Source of the DNA: Oryzobacter telluris
Lineage (GTDB): Bacteria; Actinomycetota; Actinomycetes; Actinomycetales; Dermatophilaceae
Assembly (NCBI RefSeq): GCF_043099285.1
Contig: NZ_CP170723.1
Span: forward strand, 3,596,001-3,660,000
Length of the DNA stretch: 64,000 nt
Direction of reading: 5' to 3'
The position numbers and the translations under genes were made by a program. How positions within the stretch are numbered: position 1 is the first letter of the stretch; every line of letters begins with the position of its first letter. Below the pieces are notes generated by a model. It ran no database searches. It was not told the origin of the DNA and saw nothing but the letters and a program-made list of their open reading frames with translations. Below are positions 33,175 to 41,574 of this stretch, piece after piece.

Positions 33175-35328
33175 ATGCCCCGCCGCACCCTCTCCGTCCT
33201 CACCGCCGCCGTCACCCTGGGTGGCCTCGCGGTCGCCGCCCAGCCCGCCGTCGCCGCCGTCTCCCCCGCCGTGAACCTCACCGCGATGACCATCGACGGC
33301 CACCCGCAGCGCATCCTCCCCGCGCCGGTCGAGAAGACGTCGGGCCTCCAGGTCCCCGACAAGACCCGACGGCTCCTGCAGGTCACCGACGGGGTCTCGT
33401 CCCACGTTGCCATCGAGATGCCGACCGGCCAGGACTTCGCCGTCGGCACGTACCCGGCGGGTGCCTGGGGCTCGCCCGACGCCACCCACGGCGCCATGTC
33501 CGTGCGGGCCACCACCGGCGTCGGCTGCAGCACCGAGCAGGGCAGCTTCACCATCCAGGAGGTGGCGTTCGCGGGCGAGGGCGGCACCGGCGACCTCACC
33601 CGGTTCGCGGCGTCGTACACCTACCAGTGTGACGAGGCCGAGCCCGTCGTCGGCGAGGTCCGCTGGAACTCCACGGTCGACTACCTGCGCTTCGGCGCCG
33701 TCCCCCTCGGGCGCGACGCCACGAAGACCCTCACCGTCACGGTCCCGGAGGCGCAGACGCTCGGCACCGCCGAGATCGTCGACGCCGACAGCGACTCCTC
33801 CCGCATCCTCGGTGACACCTGCTCCGGCGAGACCCTCGCCGGCGGCGCGACCTGCGCCGTCACCGTGCAGGCCTGGCCCACCCAGCTCGAGCCCTCGCGG
33901 GCGCTGCTGACCATCCCGGTCGACGGCGGCGGGGCCCACCTCGCCCCCATCACCCTCGTCGGCGAGGAGACGAACGACGGCACCTTCACTGGGCTCCCGG
34001 CGAAGCGCCTCCTCGACACCCGCAGCAAGGTCGGCGTCGGCACCACGACCCCGATCGGCGCGGGCAAGAGCATCGACGTGCAGGTCACCGGCCGCGGCGG
34101 CGTGCCGTCGTCCGGCGTCTCGGCGGTCGTCCTCAACCTCACCGCGGTCGCCCCGACCCAGCGCGGCTACCTCACCGCGTACCCGTCCACGGCGCCCCGG
34201 CCCACCGCCTCGTCGATCAACTTCAACGAGCGCTGGACCGGTGCCAACCTCGTGACGGTCCCGATCGCCGCCGGGGGCAAGGTCCGCATCTACAACGGCA
34301 CCGGCTCGACCCACGCCATCGCCGACGTCGTCGGGTACTACCACTCGGTCAGCAGCACGGCGACCTCCGGCAACACCCAGCTCGGCGCCTACGAGTCGAT
34401 CGACCCGGAGCGGCTCGTCGACACCCGCACCGCCGAGTGGGACCGCGCCCCGCTCGGGGCCGACGAGTTCCTCTGGACGCCGGTGAACTTCGACGCGGAG
34501 TTCAACCCGCGCATCCAGGCCTTCGCCCTCAACATCACCGTGGTGAACCCCAAGCGCTCGGGCTACGTCACCGCGTTCACCGGCAACGGCCCGGACGAGA
34601 TCCCGGCGACGTCGACCCTGAACTTCACCGCGGGTCGCACGGTGCCGAACATGGCCATCGTCAAGGTCGGCCAGTGCTACACCGAGTGCGAGTCGCCCTC
34701 GGCGGGCATCCCCCGCATCGGGGTCTCGAACGGCTCCCCCGGCTCGGTGCACGTCATCGTCGACCTCGTCGGCGTCTTCTTCGCCCCGGAGGACGGTGAC
34801 TCCGGCTGGCGCTTCCGCTCGCTCGAGGCGCCGACCCGCTTCGTCGACTCGCGCGTGAAGCTGGGGATGACGTCGAACCTCGGCCCGAACCAGTCGCGCT
34901 CCGTGGTCACCCCGGGCAGCGTCGCCGGCTACAACACCATGGCGGTCGTCACGAACACCACCGCGGCCCGCCCGAGCGCGAACACCGTGCTCACGCTCTG
35001 GCCCAACAGCGGCGACCCCCGCCCCGGGGTGAGCAACCTCAACCCGTACGCCGGCCAGGTGGTGTCGAACATGACGATCACCGAGGTGTGGAACCAGAAC
35101 GACTTCCGGGTCCACAACGTGGCCGGGACGACCCCGGTCGTCATCGACGCCGCCGGGACGTTCGAGCTGTACCCGCCGGTCGGCCCTCCCGGCGACCCCG
35201 GGGACGGCGCGCCGACCACGCGCTCGGCCGACGCCCTCCGGTCCGGTCCGGCCACGAGCGGCAAGAAGCAGCAGAGCTCGGTGCCCACGCCGACCGTCCC
35301 CCTGAAGGGGGCCGTCGAGCGCTGGTGA
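33175..35328 (+). CDS. large secreted protein with three RLLDTR-type beta-repeat domains
   Basis: A 717-residue exported protein. Signal peptide MPRRTLSVLTAAVTLGGLAVAAQ with cleavage near AVAA. Residues about 30-165 form a first domain; 170-260 resemble a bacterial Ig-like fold (LRFGAVPLGRDATKTLTVTV ... ETLAGGATCAVTV). Then three related domains begin RLLDTRSKVG (278), RLVDTRTAEW (413) and RFVDSRVKLG (555), each with a middle VxNLT-type strand, a GYLTAYPS/GYVTAFTG motif and SSINFN/STLNFT. The C-terminal tail is Pro/Ser-rich and lacks a sorting motif or membrane anchor. Such repeats occur in extracellular proteins of Micrococcales, often with cell-wall hydrolases, and may bind carbohydrate. 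The exact role is unknown. Confidence 0.8.
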   Translation: MPRRTLSVLTAAVTLGGLAVAAQPAVAAVSPAVNLTAMTIDGHPQRILPAPVEKTSGLQVPDKTRRLLQVTDGVSSHVAIEMPTGQDFAVGTYPAGAWGSPDATHGAMSVRATTGVGCSTEQGSFTIQEVAFAGEGGTGDLTRFAASYTYQCDEAEPVVGEVRWNSTVDYLRFGAVPLGRDATKTLTVTVPEAQTLGTAEIVDADSDSSRILGDTCSGETLAGGATCAVTVQAWPTQLEPSRALLTIPVDGGGAHLAPITLVGEETNDGTFTGLPAKRLLDTRSKVGVGTTTPIGAGKSIDVQVTGRGGVPSSGVSAVVLNLTAVAPTQRGYLTAYPSTAPRPTASSINFNERWTGANLVTVPIAAGGKVRIYNGTGSTHAIADVVGYYHSVSSTATSGNTQLGAYESIDPERLVDTRTAEWDRAPLGADEFLWTPVNFDAEFNPRIQAFALNITVVNPKRSGYVTAFTGNGPDEIPATSTLNFTAGRTVPNMAIVKVGQCYTECESPSAGIPRIGVSNGSPGSVHVIVDLVGVFFAPEDGDSGWRFRSLEAPTRFVDSRVKLGMTSNLGPNQSRSVVTPGSVAGYNTMAVVTNTTAARPSANTVLTLWPNSGDPRPGVSNLNPYAGQVVSNMTITEVWNQNDFRVHNVAGTTPVVIDAAGTFELYPPVGPPGDPGDGAPTTRSADALRSGPATSGKKQQSSVPTPTVPLKGAVERW

Positions 35329-35384
35329 GCCGACGCGGGACGGCAGCACTCGGGTGGTGCGCGCTGGTCCGCTGGATGAAGGAA

Positions 35385-35424
35385 CCGACGGCCGGTCCGA
35401 CCCCAGGGTCGGGCCGGCCGTCGG
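35385..35424. terminator. terminator hairpin between convergent genes
   Basis: An 18-bp stem (CCGACGGCCGGTCCGACC against GGTCGGGCCGGCCGTCGG, one G-T pair) with loop CCAG, between the secreted protein (stop 35328) and the kinase gene (stop 35466). Confidence 0.8.
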
Positions 35425-35465
35425 CACGTGGGGGCGCGGGGCCGGAGGGCCGCCAGCGCAACCGC

Positions 35466-36419
35466 TCAGGCGGTGCGGACGTGCACGTACCGCGGATGGC
35501 GCGGCAGGTCACCCGTGCGGGCGAGGACCTCGCCGAGCAGGCCGGCGCCGTCGAGGGCCCCGCCCTTGGGGTCGACCGGGGCCGGGCCCACGGCCGCGAC
35601 CGCCTCGACGAAGGCCGCGTGGACGACCGGTGCCGACAGCAGCCCGCCGGTGCCGACGAGCACGGGCTGGTCGAGGGACGCGGCCGCCGAGAGGAGCGAC
35701 GCGGCCAGCGCCCGGCCGGCCCCCGTCGCCACCGCCACGGCCACCGGGTCACCGTCGGCCGCGGCCGCGGTGACGAGCGGGGCCACCGAGGCCAGCGCCT
35801 CGGGGGCGTCCGACCCCGTCATCACGCGGCGCGGCCACCCGTCGCAGGGGCCGAGCAGCTCCTCGGCGGCCGCGAGCAGCCCCGCCGACCCCTCGGTCAC
35901 CCCGTCCCGGTGGCGCAGCGCCGCCCGCAGCCCCTCGAGGCCCACCCAGGCCGCCGACCCCCGGTCGCCGAGGACGTGCCCCCACCCGTCGACCTTGGTC
36001 CAGGTCCCGGCGAAGTCGCTGCCGAAGGCGACGGCGCCGGTCCCGGCCGCGACGACCGCCCCCGGACGCAGCCCACCCAGCGCGCCCACGAGGTTCGCCA
36101 CGGCATCCGAGACGACGGCGCACGCCCGGGGTCGCAGCGCGGCATCGACCGCGGCGAGGACGTCGGCGGGGTCGGCGAGGTGGAGCAGGCCGCGCATCGA
36201 CCAGCACACGGCGTCGGGCCGCTCGCCCGCGGTCAGCGCCACCTCGGGACCAGCGTCGGCGAGCAGCCGCGCCGCGTCCGAGGCGAGGGCCGCGACGTCG
36301 ACGCCGCCCGATCCCACCCGCGCCCCCGGCGCGCGCCGCACCGCCCCCACGTCACCGTCACGGGACACGACGAGGCGCAGCCCCGACCCACCGACATCGA
36401 CCGCCACGACCGTGCTCAC
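35466..36419 (-). CDS. BadF/BadG-type sugar kinase, candidate MurNAc/GlcNAc kinase
   Basis: A 317-residue ASKHA-fold kinase. The phosphate-1 loop is VVAVDVGGSGLRLVV; the second loop is VVAAGTGAVAFGSDF; the adenosine loop is VLVGTGGLLSAPVV. GWGHVLGDRGSAAWVGLEGL is characteristic of the N-acetylglucosamine/MurNAc kinase branch (MurK of Clostridium). It is the last gene of the operon that starts with murQ and encodes a sugar ABC transporter. A kinase is needed here because ABC uptake delivers unphosphorylated sugar, whereas MurQ requires MurNAc-6-phosphate. Assignment as MurNAc kinase is from context; GlcNAc is equally possible. Confidence 0.75.
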   Translation of the reverse strand: MSTVVAVDVGGSGLRLVVSRDGDVGAVRRAPGARVGSGGVDVAALASDAARLLADAGPEVALTAGERPDAVCWSMRGLLHLADPADVLAAVDAALRPRACAVVSDAVANLVGALGGLRPGAVVAAGTGAVAFGSDFAGTWTKVDGWGHVLGDRGSAAWVGLEGLRAALRHRDGVTEGSAGLLAAAEELLGPCDGWPRRVMTGSDAPEALASVAPLVTAAAADGDPVAVAVATGAGRALAASLLSAAASLDQPVLVGTGGLLSAPVVHAAFVEAVAAVGPAPVDPKGGALDGAGLLGEVLARTGDLPRHPRYVHVRTA

Positions 36420-36432
36420 GGCCGTGAGCCGA

Positions 36433-37368
36433 TCACTTCGACATGCCCGCGGTCAACCCGGCGACGATCTGCTTGGTGGCGAACAGGAAGAGGATGACGA
36501 GCGGCACGGTGGTGATGACCAGCCCGGCGAACACCGCCGCGTAGTTGGTGGCGTTCTCGCCGAAGAAGGTCGTGAGCCCCACGGGCAGCGTGTACTTCTC
36601 CTCGCGGCGCAGCAGCACGAGCGGGAAGAGGAAGTCGTTCCAGATCGGCACGAACCGGAACACCGCCACGGTCGCCAGCGCCGGGCGGACGAGCGGGACC
36701 ATGATCCGCCAGAACGTCTGCCACGAGGTCGCCCCGTCGAGGATGGCCGCCTCCTCCAGCTCCTCGGGCAGCTGCCGGAAGAAGGTGGTGAGGACGAAGA
36801 TCGAGAAGGGCACCCCGGAGGCCGCGTACATCAGGGTGAGGCCGAGCCGGCTGTCGATCAGCCCGATCCCGTCGAACAGGAAGAAGATCGGCAGGATCGC
36901 CAGGTGGATCGGGAGCATCAGCCCCGAGAGGAAGAGCGACTCCAGCCACCGGAACGACCGGGTGCGCACCCGGGCCAGGGCGTACGAGGCCATCGTCGCG
37001 ACGACCGTGGAGATCGCCACGGCACCGATGGTCACCATGAGGCTGTTGCCGAAGTAGGTGGCGAAGCTGCCGGCGGTCCAGGCCTCGCGGTACGCGTCGA
37101 ACGACAGCGGCCAGGGGGCGCCGACCGGGTCGGAGATCAGGTCGGCGTTGCTGCGGAACGAGCTGCTGACCATGAGCAGCAGCGGCACGAGCGCGAACGC
37201 TGCATAGACCCAGAGCAGGACGCTGGCCGTGGCGCCACCCACGGGGCGCCCACCTCGGCGGCGGCGCCCACCGCTGGTCCGCCCGCCCGGCGGTGGGGTG
37301 GCCACGCCCGGAGCGGTCTCGGTGGTGGGGTCGGTGGCGGTGCCGATCCCGGCGGGGACGACGCTCAT
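36433..37368 (-). CDS. carbohydrate ABC transporter permease (MalG type)
   Basis: A 311-residue permease. After a disordered N-terminus rich in Gly, Arg and Pro (PPPGGRTSGGRRRRGGRP) come six helices. The EAA loop contacting the ATPase is ELEEAAILDGATSWQTFWRIMVPLVRP. ATG 37368 overlaps the stop of the partner permease by ATGA. It forms the membrane channel together with the 37365-38315 product and the lipoprotein of 38344-39636. No ATPase gene is present in the locus, so a shared MsiK-type ATPase encoded elsewhere must energise it, as usual for actinobacterial sugar importers. Confidence 0.93.
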   Translation of the reverse strand: MSVVPAGIGTATDPTTETAPGVATPPPGGRTSGGRRRRGGRPVGGATASVLLWVYAAFALVPLLLMVSSSFRSNADLISDPVGAPWPLSFDAYREAWTAGSFATYFGNSLMVTIGAVAISTVVATMASYALARVRTRSFRWLESLFLSGLMLPIHLAILPIFFLFDGIGLIDSRLGLTLMYAASGVPFSIFVLTTFFRQLPEELEEAAILDGATSWQTFWRIMVPLVRPALATVAVFRFVPIWNDFLFPLVLLRREEKYTLPVGLTTFFGENATNYAAVFAGLVITTVPLVILFLFATKQIVAGLTAGMSK

Positions 37369-38315
37369 GCGGTGATCCTCCGCTCGTGCCGGCGCAACAC
37401 GGCCGTGGCCCCGAAGGCCCCGCCGAAGATGAGGAGGAAGAGCATCGTCGCCAGCGCCGAGGAGGTCCCGATGGCGTCGGTGGCGCCGGAGTCGAAGGCG
37501 GTCCGGTAGAAGAGCAGCGACAGGAAGTCGGTGGAGCCGGCCGGGTTCCCGGTGGAGCCGCCGAAGGCGTACGGCAGCGCGAACGCCTCCATCGCGAAGA
37601 TGAAGGTCAGCACGCTCACCGTGCCGATGGCGGGCACGAGCAGCGGGAAGGTGATCCGCCGGAAGGTCTGCAGGTGCGTGGCGCCGTCGACCCGGGCGGC
37701 CTCCGACAGCTCCTCGGGCACGCCGCCGAGCGCGGCCCCGTAGAGCAGCACCGGGAACCCGATCCACTGCCAGACGCTGACGAGGATGACGACCCACAGC
37801 GCCGTGTCGGGGTCGCCGAGCCACGGCAGCGCCCAGCTGTCCAGCCCCACGGCGGTGAGCAGCGTGTTGACCGGGCCGAACGTCGGCGAGAGCAGGAGGG
37901 TCCACAGGTAGCCGATGACGATCGGGCTGACGAGGTACGGCATCGCGTACAGCGTCTGGAGCACCCGGCGCGAGCGGTCGCGCCGGTGCAGCAGGAAGGA
38001 GATCGACAGGCCGATGGTGTTCTGCACGGCCATCGTCCCGACGAAGAACAGCACGTTGTGGAACAGCGCGCGCGGCAGGTCGGTGGTGAACGGGGCGCGG
38101 GTGAGGAGCGTGACGAAGTTGTCGATCCCCGCGAAGCCGCCGCGCGTGGTGCCCTGCCACTCGTAGAAGGCGTAGGAGAAGGCCGTGACCATCGGGTACA
38201 GCACGAACACCCCGAACAGCAGCAGGGCCGGGGTGACGAAGAGGAGTCCGGTGCGTCGTCGCATGGGTGATCCGATGGGTCGTGGACCGCCACCTCCCCG
38301 GCGGCGGCGCGTCAT
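37365..38315 (-). CDS. carbohydrate ABC transporter permease (MalF type)
   Basis: A 316-residue permease with six helices; start ATG 38315 is chosen for its CCCGGAGG site (38264 is an internal alternative without one). The first helix is LLFVTPALLLFGVFVLYPMVTAF, the EAA loop is ELSEAARVDGATHLQTFRRITFPLLVP. It pairs with the MalG-type permease. By context the substrate is a murein-derived sugar, for example MurNAc or a GlcNAc-MurNAc fragment released by NagZ/NamZ. Confidence 0.93.
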   Translation of the reverse strand: MTRRRRGGGGPRPIGSPMRRRTGLLFVTPALLLFGVFVLYPMVTAFSYAFYEWQGTTRGGFAGIDNFVTLLTRAPFTTDLPRALFHNVLFFVGTMAVQNTIGLSISFLLHRRDRSRRVLQTLYAMPYLVSPIVIGYLWTLLLSPTFGPVNTLLTAVGLDSWALPWLGDPDTALWVVILVSVWQWIGFPVLLYGAALGGVPEELSEAARVDGATHLQTFRRITFPLLVPAIGTVSVLTFIFAMEAFALPYAFGGSTGNPAGSTDFLSLLFYRTAFDSGATDAIGTSSALATMLFLLIFGGAFGATAVLRRHERRITA

Positions 38316-38343
38316 CCGCGCCGGCCTCCGGGGAGGGCTGGGG

Positions 38344-39636
38344 TCACTTCGTGGGCTGGAACCAGGTCTTGACGCCGGTGTCGAGCTCCGTGCTCACGGC
38401 CGCGGCGTCCTTGCTGCCGAGGAACATCTCCTGGACGCCCTTGCCGAGCAGCTCGGTGCCCGAGGGGGCGCCGTAGCGGAAGTCGGTGAGGAGCAGGTAC
38501 GGCGAGCCGGTCTTCTCGTAGTTGTCGCTGACCTGCTTGAGCACCGGGTCGGCGTAGGTGACGCCGGGGACGGCCGAGATCTGCTTGACCTCGTCGGCCA
38601 CCATCTGGCCGAACTCGGGGGTCGCCATCCACTTCACGAGCTCGGTCGCCGCCGCCTTGTTCGGGGACTTGGCGTTGACGGCGAAGTTGCCGTCGGCCCA
38701 GCCGGCCGTGGTGCCCTCGGCGCCCGCGGGCGAGCCGGTGGCGGCCGGGACCTGGAGGATGCCGAGCTCGAGCTCGGGGTTGCCCTTCTGCAGGGTGGCG
38801 AGGTCGTACGAGCCGCCGGGGTACATCGCGGCCTTGCCCGAGGTGAACAGGGTCATCGCGTCGGTGACGGCGACGCCGGTGACGTTCTTGGGCATGTACT
38901 TCTCGAGCTGCTTGAGGACGTCGACCGAGGCGACCCAGTCGGGGTCGGTGAAGTCCTTCTCACCGCTGAGGACGGCCTTCTGGAAGTCGGCACCGCCGAA
39001 GCGCGAGCCGGCGAGGACCTCGTGGACGATCGGCAGGGTCCAGTCGTCCTTGGCGCCGACGGCCAGGGGCGTGACGCCCGCGCCGAGCAGCGTGTCGCTC
39101 GCCGCGGTGAACTGCTCCCACGTGGTGGGGACGTCGATCCCGTTGTCCGCGAACAGCTTCTTGTTGTAGAAGAGCACGGTCGCCTGACGGGCCAGGGGAA
39201 CGGAGTAGATCTTGCCGTCGGTCTTGCCCTTGGCGCTGGCGACGACGTTCTCGTCCCACGACGACAGGTCGACCTGGCCGTCGAGCGGCACGAGCGAGCC
39301 CGACGCGACGGTGGCCTGGAGCTGGCCGTACGAGCGGACCTGCGGGACGTCGGGGCCGTCGGAGCCGGCCAGCCCGGTGGCCAGGATCTTGTTGTACTCG
39401 GTTGCCTTGAACGGCTTGAACTCGACGGTGACGCCCTCGTGCTTGGCCTCGTAGGCGTCGAAGATCTTGTCGTAGGCGGCCTTGTCCTCCACCCGCCACG
39501 ACCACACGGTGAGGGTCGTGCCGTCACCCGAGCCGCCGGCCGTGCCGGTGCTCGACGACGGCGCGCAGGCCGAGAGGGCGAGGGCACCGACGCCGATGGT
39601 GACGGCGAGGTGCTTCCAGGGGTGGCGCGAGGTCAT
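38344..39636 (-). CDS. extracellular sugar-binding lipoprotein (ABC transporter)
   Basis: A 430-residue family 1 solute-binding protein. The N-terminus MTSRHPWKHLAVTIGVGALALSACAPS carries a lipobox (LSAC, Cys24), so it is anchored on the outer face of the membrane. TLTVWSWRVEDKAAYDKIFDAYEAKHEGV is the typical first strand and helix of this family; FTSGKAAMYPGGSYDLATLQ and WADGNFAVNAKSPNKAAATELVKWM follow the usual pattern. ATG 39636 overlaps the murQ stop by ATGA, so uptake and etherase are coupled. The ligand, inferred from neighbours, is a muropeptide sugar. Confidence 0.93.
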   Translation of the reverse strand: MTSRHPWKHLAVTIGVGALALSACAPSSSTGTAGGSGDGTTLTVWSWRVEDKAAYDKIFDAYEAKHEGVTVEFKPFKATEYNKILATGLAGSDGPDVPQVRSYGQLQATVASGSLVPLDGQVDLSSWDENVVASAKGKTDGKIYSVPLARQATVLFYNKKLFADNGIDVPTTWEQFTAASDTLLGAGVTPLAVGAKDDWTLPIVHEVLAGSRFGGADFQKAVLSGEKDFTDPDWVASVDVLKQLEKYMPKNVTGVAVTDAMTLFTSGKAAMYPGGSYDLATLQKGNPELELGILQVPAATGSPAGAEGTTAGWADGNFAVNAKSPNKAAATELVKWMATPEFGQMVADEVKQISAVPGVTYADPVLKQVSDNYEKTGSPYLLLTDFRYGAPSGTELLGKGVQEMFLGSKDAAAVSTELDTGVKTWFQPTK

Positions 39637-40628
39637 GCGGGATCTCCTGTCGGGACGATGATGGCCACGGGGCGGGCCTCGGGGGATGACGCGGTGGGGG
39701 CGATGGGCTCGGGGGCGGCGGCGGAGGTGCCGAGCGACGCGAGGGCGCGGGCGACGGAGCCGCTGTGGGCGGTGATGGCGGTGCGCGCCTCGGCGGCGGT
39801 GGCTCCGGACAGCAGGGTGACCAGGGCGGGCTTGAGCTCGCCGTCGGCGGCCTCGAGGGCGCGGCGCGCGTCGTCCTCGGACGCCCCGCTCGCCTCGCGC
39901 AGGATCCGCACGACCCGGCCGCGCAGCTTCGCGTTCGTGGCGACGACGTCGACCATGAGGTTGGACCAGGTCCGGCCCAGGCGCACCATCACGGCGGTGG
40001 AGAAGGAGTTGAGGACGAGCTTCTGCGCGGTGCCGGCCTTGAGGCGGGTCGAGCCGGTGATCACCTCGGGGCCGGTGTCGACGGCGAGGACGTGGTCGGC
40101 CAGGTGGGCCAGCTCGGCGTGGGGGTTCGAGGTGATGAGGGCCGTGACGGCGCCGCGCTCGCGGGCCAGGGCGAGCGCGCCCTCGACGTACGGCGTGCGT
40201 CCGGAGGCGGTGAGCCCGATGACGACGTCGTCCGGGGCGACGGACTCGAGGTCGGCGCGGCCGCGCAGCCCGTCGTCCTCGACGTTCTCCACCGCGCGCA
40301 GCAGCGCCTCGGGGCCGCCGGCGTGGTGGGCCACGACGAGCCCGGGCGGGGCGTTGAAGGTGGGGAGCAGCTCGGCGGCGTCGAGGACGGCGAGGCGCCC
40401 GGAGGTGCCGGCTCCGACGTAGTGGATGGTGCCGCCACCCTCGACGGCGACGACGGCGGCGTCGACGAGGGCGGCGAGCGACGGGAGCACGTGGGCCACG
40501 GCCGCGGGCACGGTGGCGTCCTCGGCGTTGAGCACGCGCAGGACCTCGAGCGTCGAGAGCCCGTCGATCCCGGTCGTCCCCGGGTGGCGGTCCTCGGTGG
40601 GCGCGCTGACAGTGGCCTCGGTGCTCAC
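39633..40628 (-). CDS. murQ: N-acetylmuramic acid 6-phosphate etherase
   Basis: A 331-residue MurQ, which cleaves the lactyl ether of MurNAc-6P to GlcNAc-6P and D-lactate. The SIS domain shows IHYVGAGTSGRLAVLDAAELLPTF and GLTASGRTPYVEGALALARERG; STRLKAGTAQKLVLNSFSTAVMVRLG and KVYGNLMVDV-like NLMVDVVATNAKL are MurQ-specific. The N-terminus STEDRHPGT...IDGLSTLEVLRVLNAED is also diagnostic (here TEDRHPGTTGIDGL). The start is GTG 40628, seven bases after a TAACGT box, predicting a leaderless message. First gene of the murQ-transporter-kinase operon and divergent in role but not in strand from murR just upstream. Confidence 0.95.
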   Translation of the reverse strand: MSTEATVSAPTEDRHPGTTGIDGLSTLEVLRVLNAEDATVPAAVAHVLPSLAALVDAAVVAVEGGGTIHYVGAGTSGRLAVLDAAELLPTFNAPPGLVVAHHAGGPEALLRAVENVEDDGLRGRADLESVAPDDVVIGLTASGRTPYVEGALALARERGAVTALITSNPHAELAHLADHVLAVDTGPEVITGSTRLKAGTAQKLVLNSFSTAVMVRLGRTWSNLMVDVVATNAKLRGRVVRILREASGASEDDARRALEAADGELKPALVTLLSGATAAEARTAITAHSGSVARALASLGTSAAAPEPIAPTASSPEARPVAIIVPTGDPA

Positions 40629-40635
40629 CCGCGAG

Positions 40636-40664
40636 ACGTTACTTTCTCACGGCCAACGCGTCAA
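40636..40664 (-). promoter_or_regulatory. sigma-70 promoter of the murQ operon, leaderless
   Basis: -35 TTGACG (40664-40659) and -10 TAACGT (40641-40636) separated by 17 bases, the best promoter in the window. The start codon GTG follows after seven bases, so transcription likely starts at it. Confidence 0.75.
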
Positions 40665-40672
40665 GGCCGTGA
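40647..40672. promoter_or_regulatory. candidate MurR operator
   Basis: Inverted repeat TCACGGCC - 10 bases - GGCCGTGA that covers the -35 and the spacer of the murQ promoter, right next to the murR gene end. Position fits repression by MurR (released by MurNAc-6P in characterised members). Inference from position and symmetry. Confidence 0.5.
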
Positions 40673-40673
40673 A

Positions 40674-41570
40674 TCAATAACGCAGGTGGTGCCCCGCGAC
40701 GGCCTTGGCGGTGTCCTCGACGGCCGTGCGGGCCCGCTCGAGGTCGAGCTGGGCGACCGCGATGTAGAGGCAGTCGACGACGGTGAGGGCGGCGATCCGG
40801 CTCGCCGTGGCACCCGAGCGCAGGCTCGACTCGCGGGCCGCCGTGGCGAGGACGAGGTCGGCGTCGGTGGCCAGGCGCGAGCGCGGGAAGTTGGTGAGGG
40901 CGACCGTCGTCGCCCCCCGGCTGTGCGCCAGGGCGAGGGCCTCGACCGTCTCGGTCGTGGTGCCCGAGTGCGAGATCCCGATGGCGACGTCGCCCGGCCC
41001 GAGGAGGGTGGCGCTCGTGAGCGCGACGTGGGGGTCGTTCCAGCAGAACACCATCGAGCCGATGCGGTGCAGCTTCTGCTGGAGGTCCTTGCCCACCAGC
41101 GCGCTGGCGCCGATGCCGTAGACGTCGACCCGCCCGGCCCCGGCGATGGCGTGGGCCGCCTTCGACAGCGCCGTGCGGTCGATGGTGTCGGCGGTGTCCT
41201 CGACCGCGCTGGCGTCGGCGTAGGCGACCTTGGCGATGATGTCGTCGATGGTGTCGTCGGCGCTGATGTCGGTGGTGGGCGCCGCCTGGGTGCGGGGCTG
41301 CATCCCGGCCTCGGCGAGGGCGAGGCGCAGCTGCGGGTACCCCGGGAGGCCGAGCCGCTTGCAGAACCTCAGCACCGTCGTCTCCGACGTCTGCGCGTCG
41401 ACCGCGAGCTCGCTGATCGTCAGGCTCGCCGTGCCGCGCGGGTCACGCAGGACCCGTTCCGCGACCCGGTCCTCGGCCGGCGAGAGGGAGGGCCGCAGCC
41501 CCCTCAGCTGCACGAGCAGCGAGGGGGCGGCGGGGGTGCCCGCGGGGGCGGGCTCGGAGCGCGGGGGCAT
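40674..41570 (-). CDS. murR: MurR/RpiR family transcriptional regulator
   Basis: A 298-residue regulator with an N-terminal RpiR helix-turn-helix (SLTISELAVDAQTSETTVLRFCKRLGLPGYPQLRL) and a C-terminal SIS domain that binds phosphosugars (GAGRVDVYGIGASALVGKDLQQKL; DVAIGISHSGTTTETVEALALAHSRGATTVALTN). In the MurR branch the ligand is MurNAc-6P. It lies between the hydrolase and murQ operons, all on one strand; a TAGCGT box six bases before its ATG may give it a private promoter inside the end of the upstream gene. It probably controls the whole 35-46 kb locus. Confidence 0.9.
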   Translation of the reverse strand: MPPRSEPAPAGTPAAPSLLVQLRGLRPSLSPAEDRVAERVLRDPRGTASLTISELAVDAQTSETTVLRFCKRLGLPGYPQLRLALAEAGMQPRTQAAPTTDISADDTIDDIIAKVAYADASAVEDTADTIDRTALSKAAHAIAGAGRVDVYGIGASALVGKDLQQKLHRIGSMVFCWNDPHVALTSATLLGPGDVAIGISHSGTTTETVEALALAHSRGATTVALTNFPRSRLATDADLVLATAARESSLRSGATASRIAALTVVDCLYIAVAQLDLERARTAVEDTAKAVAGHHLRY

Positions 41571-41574
41571 GGCC

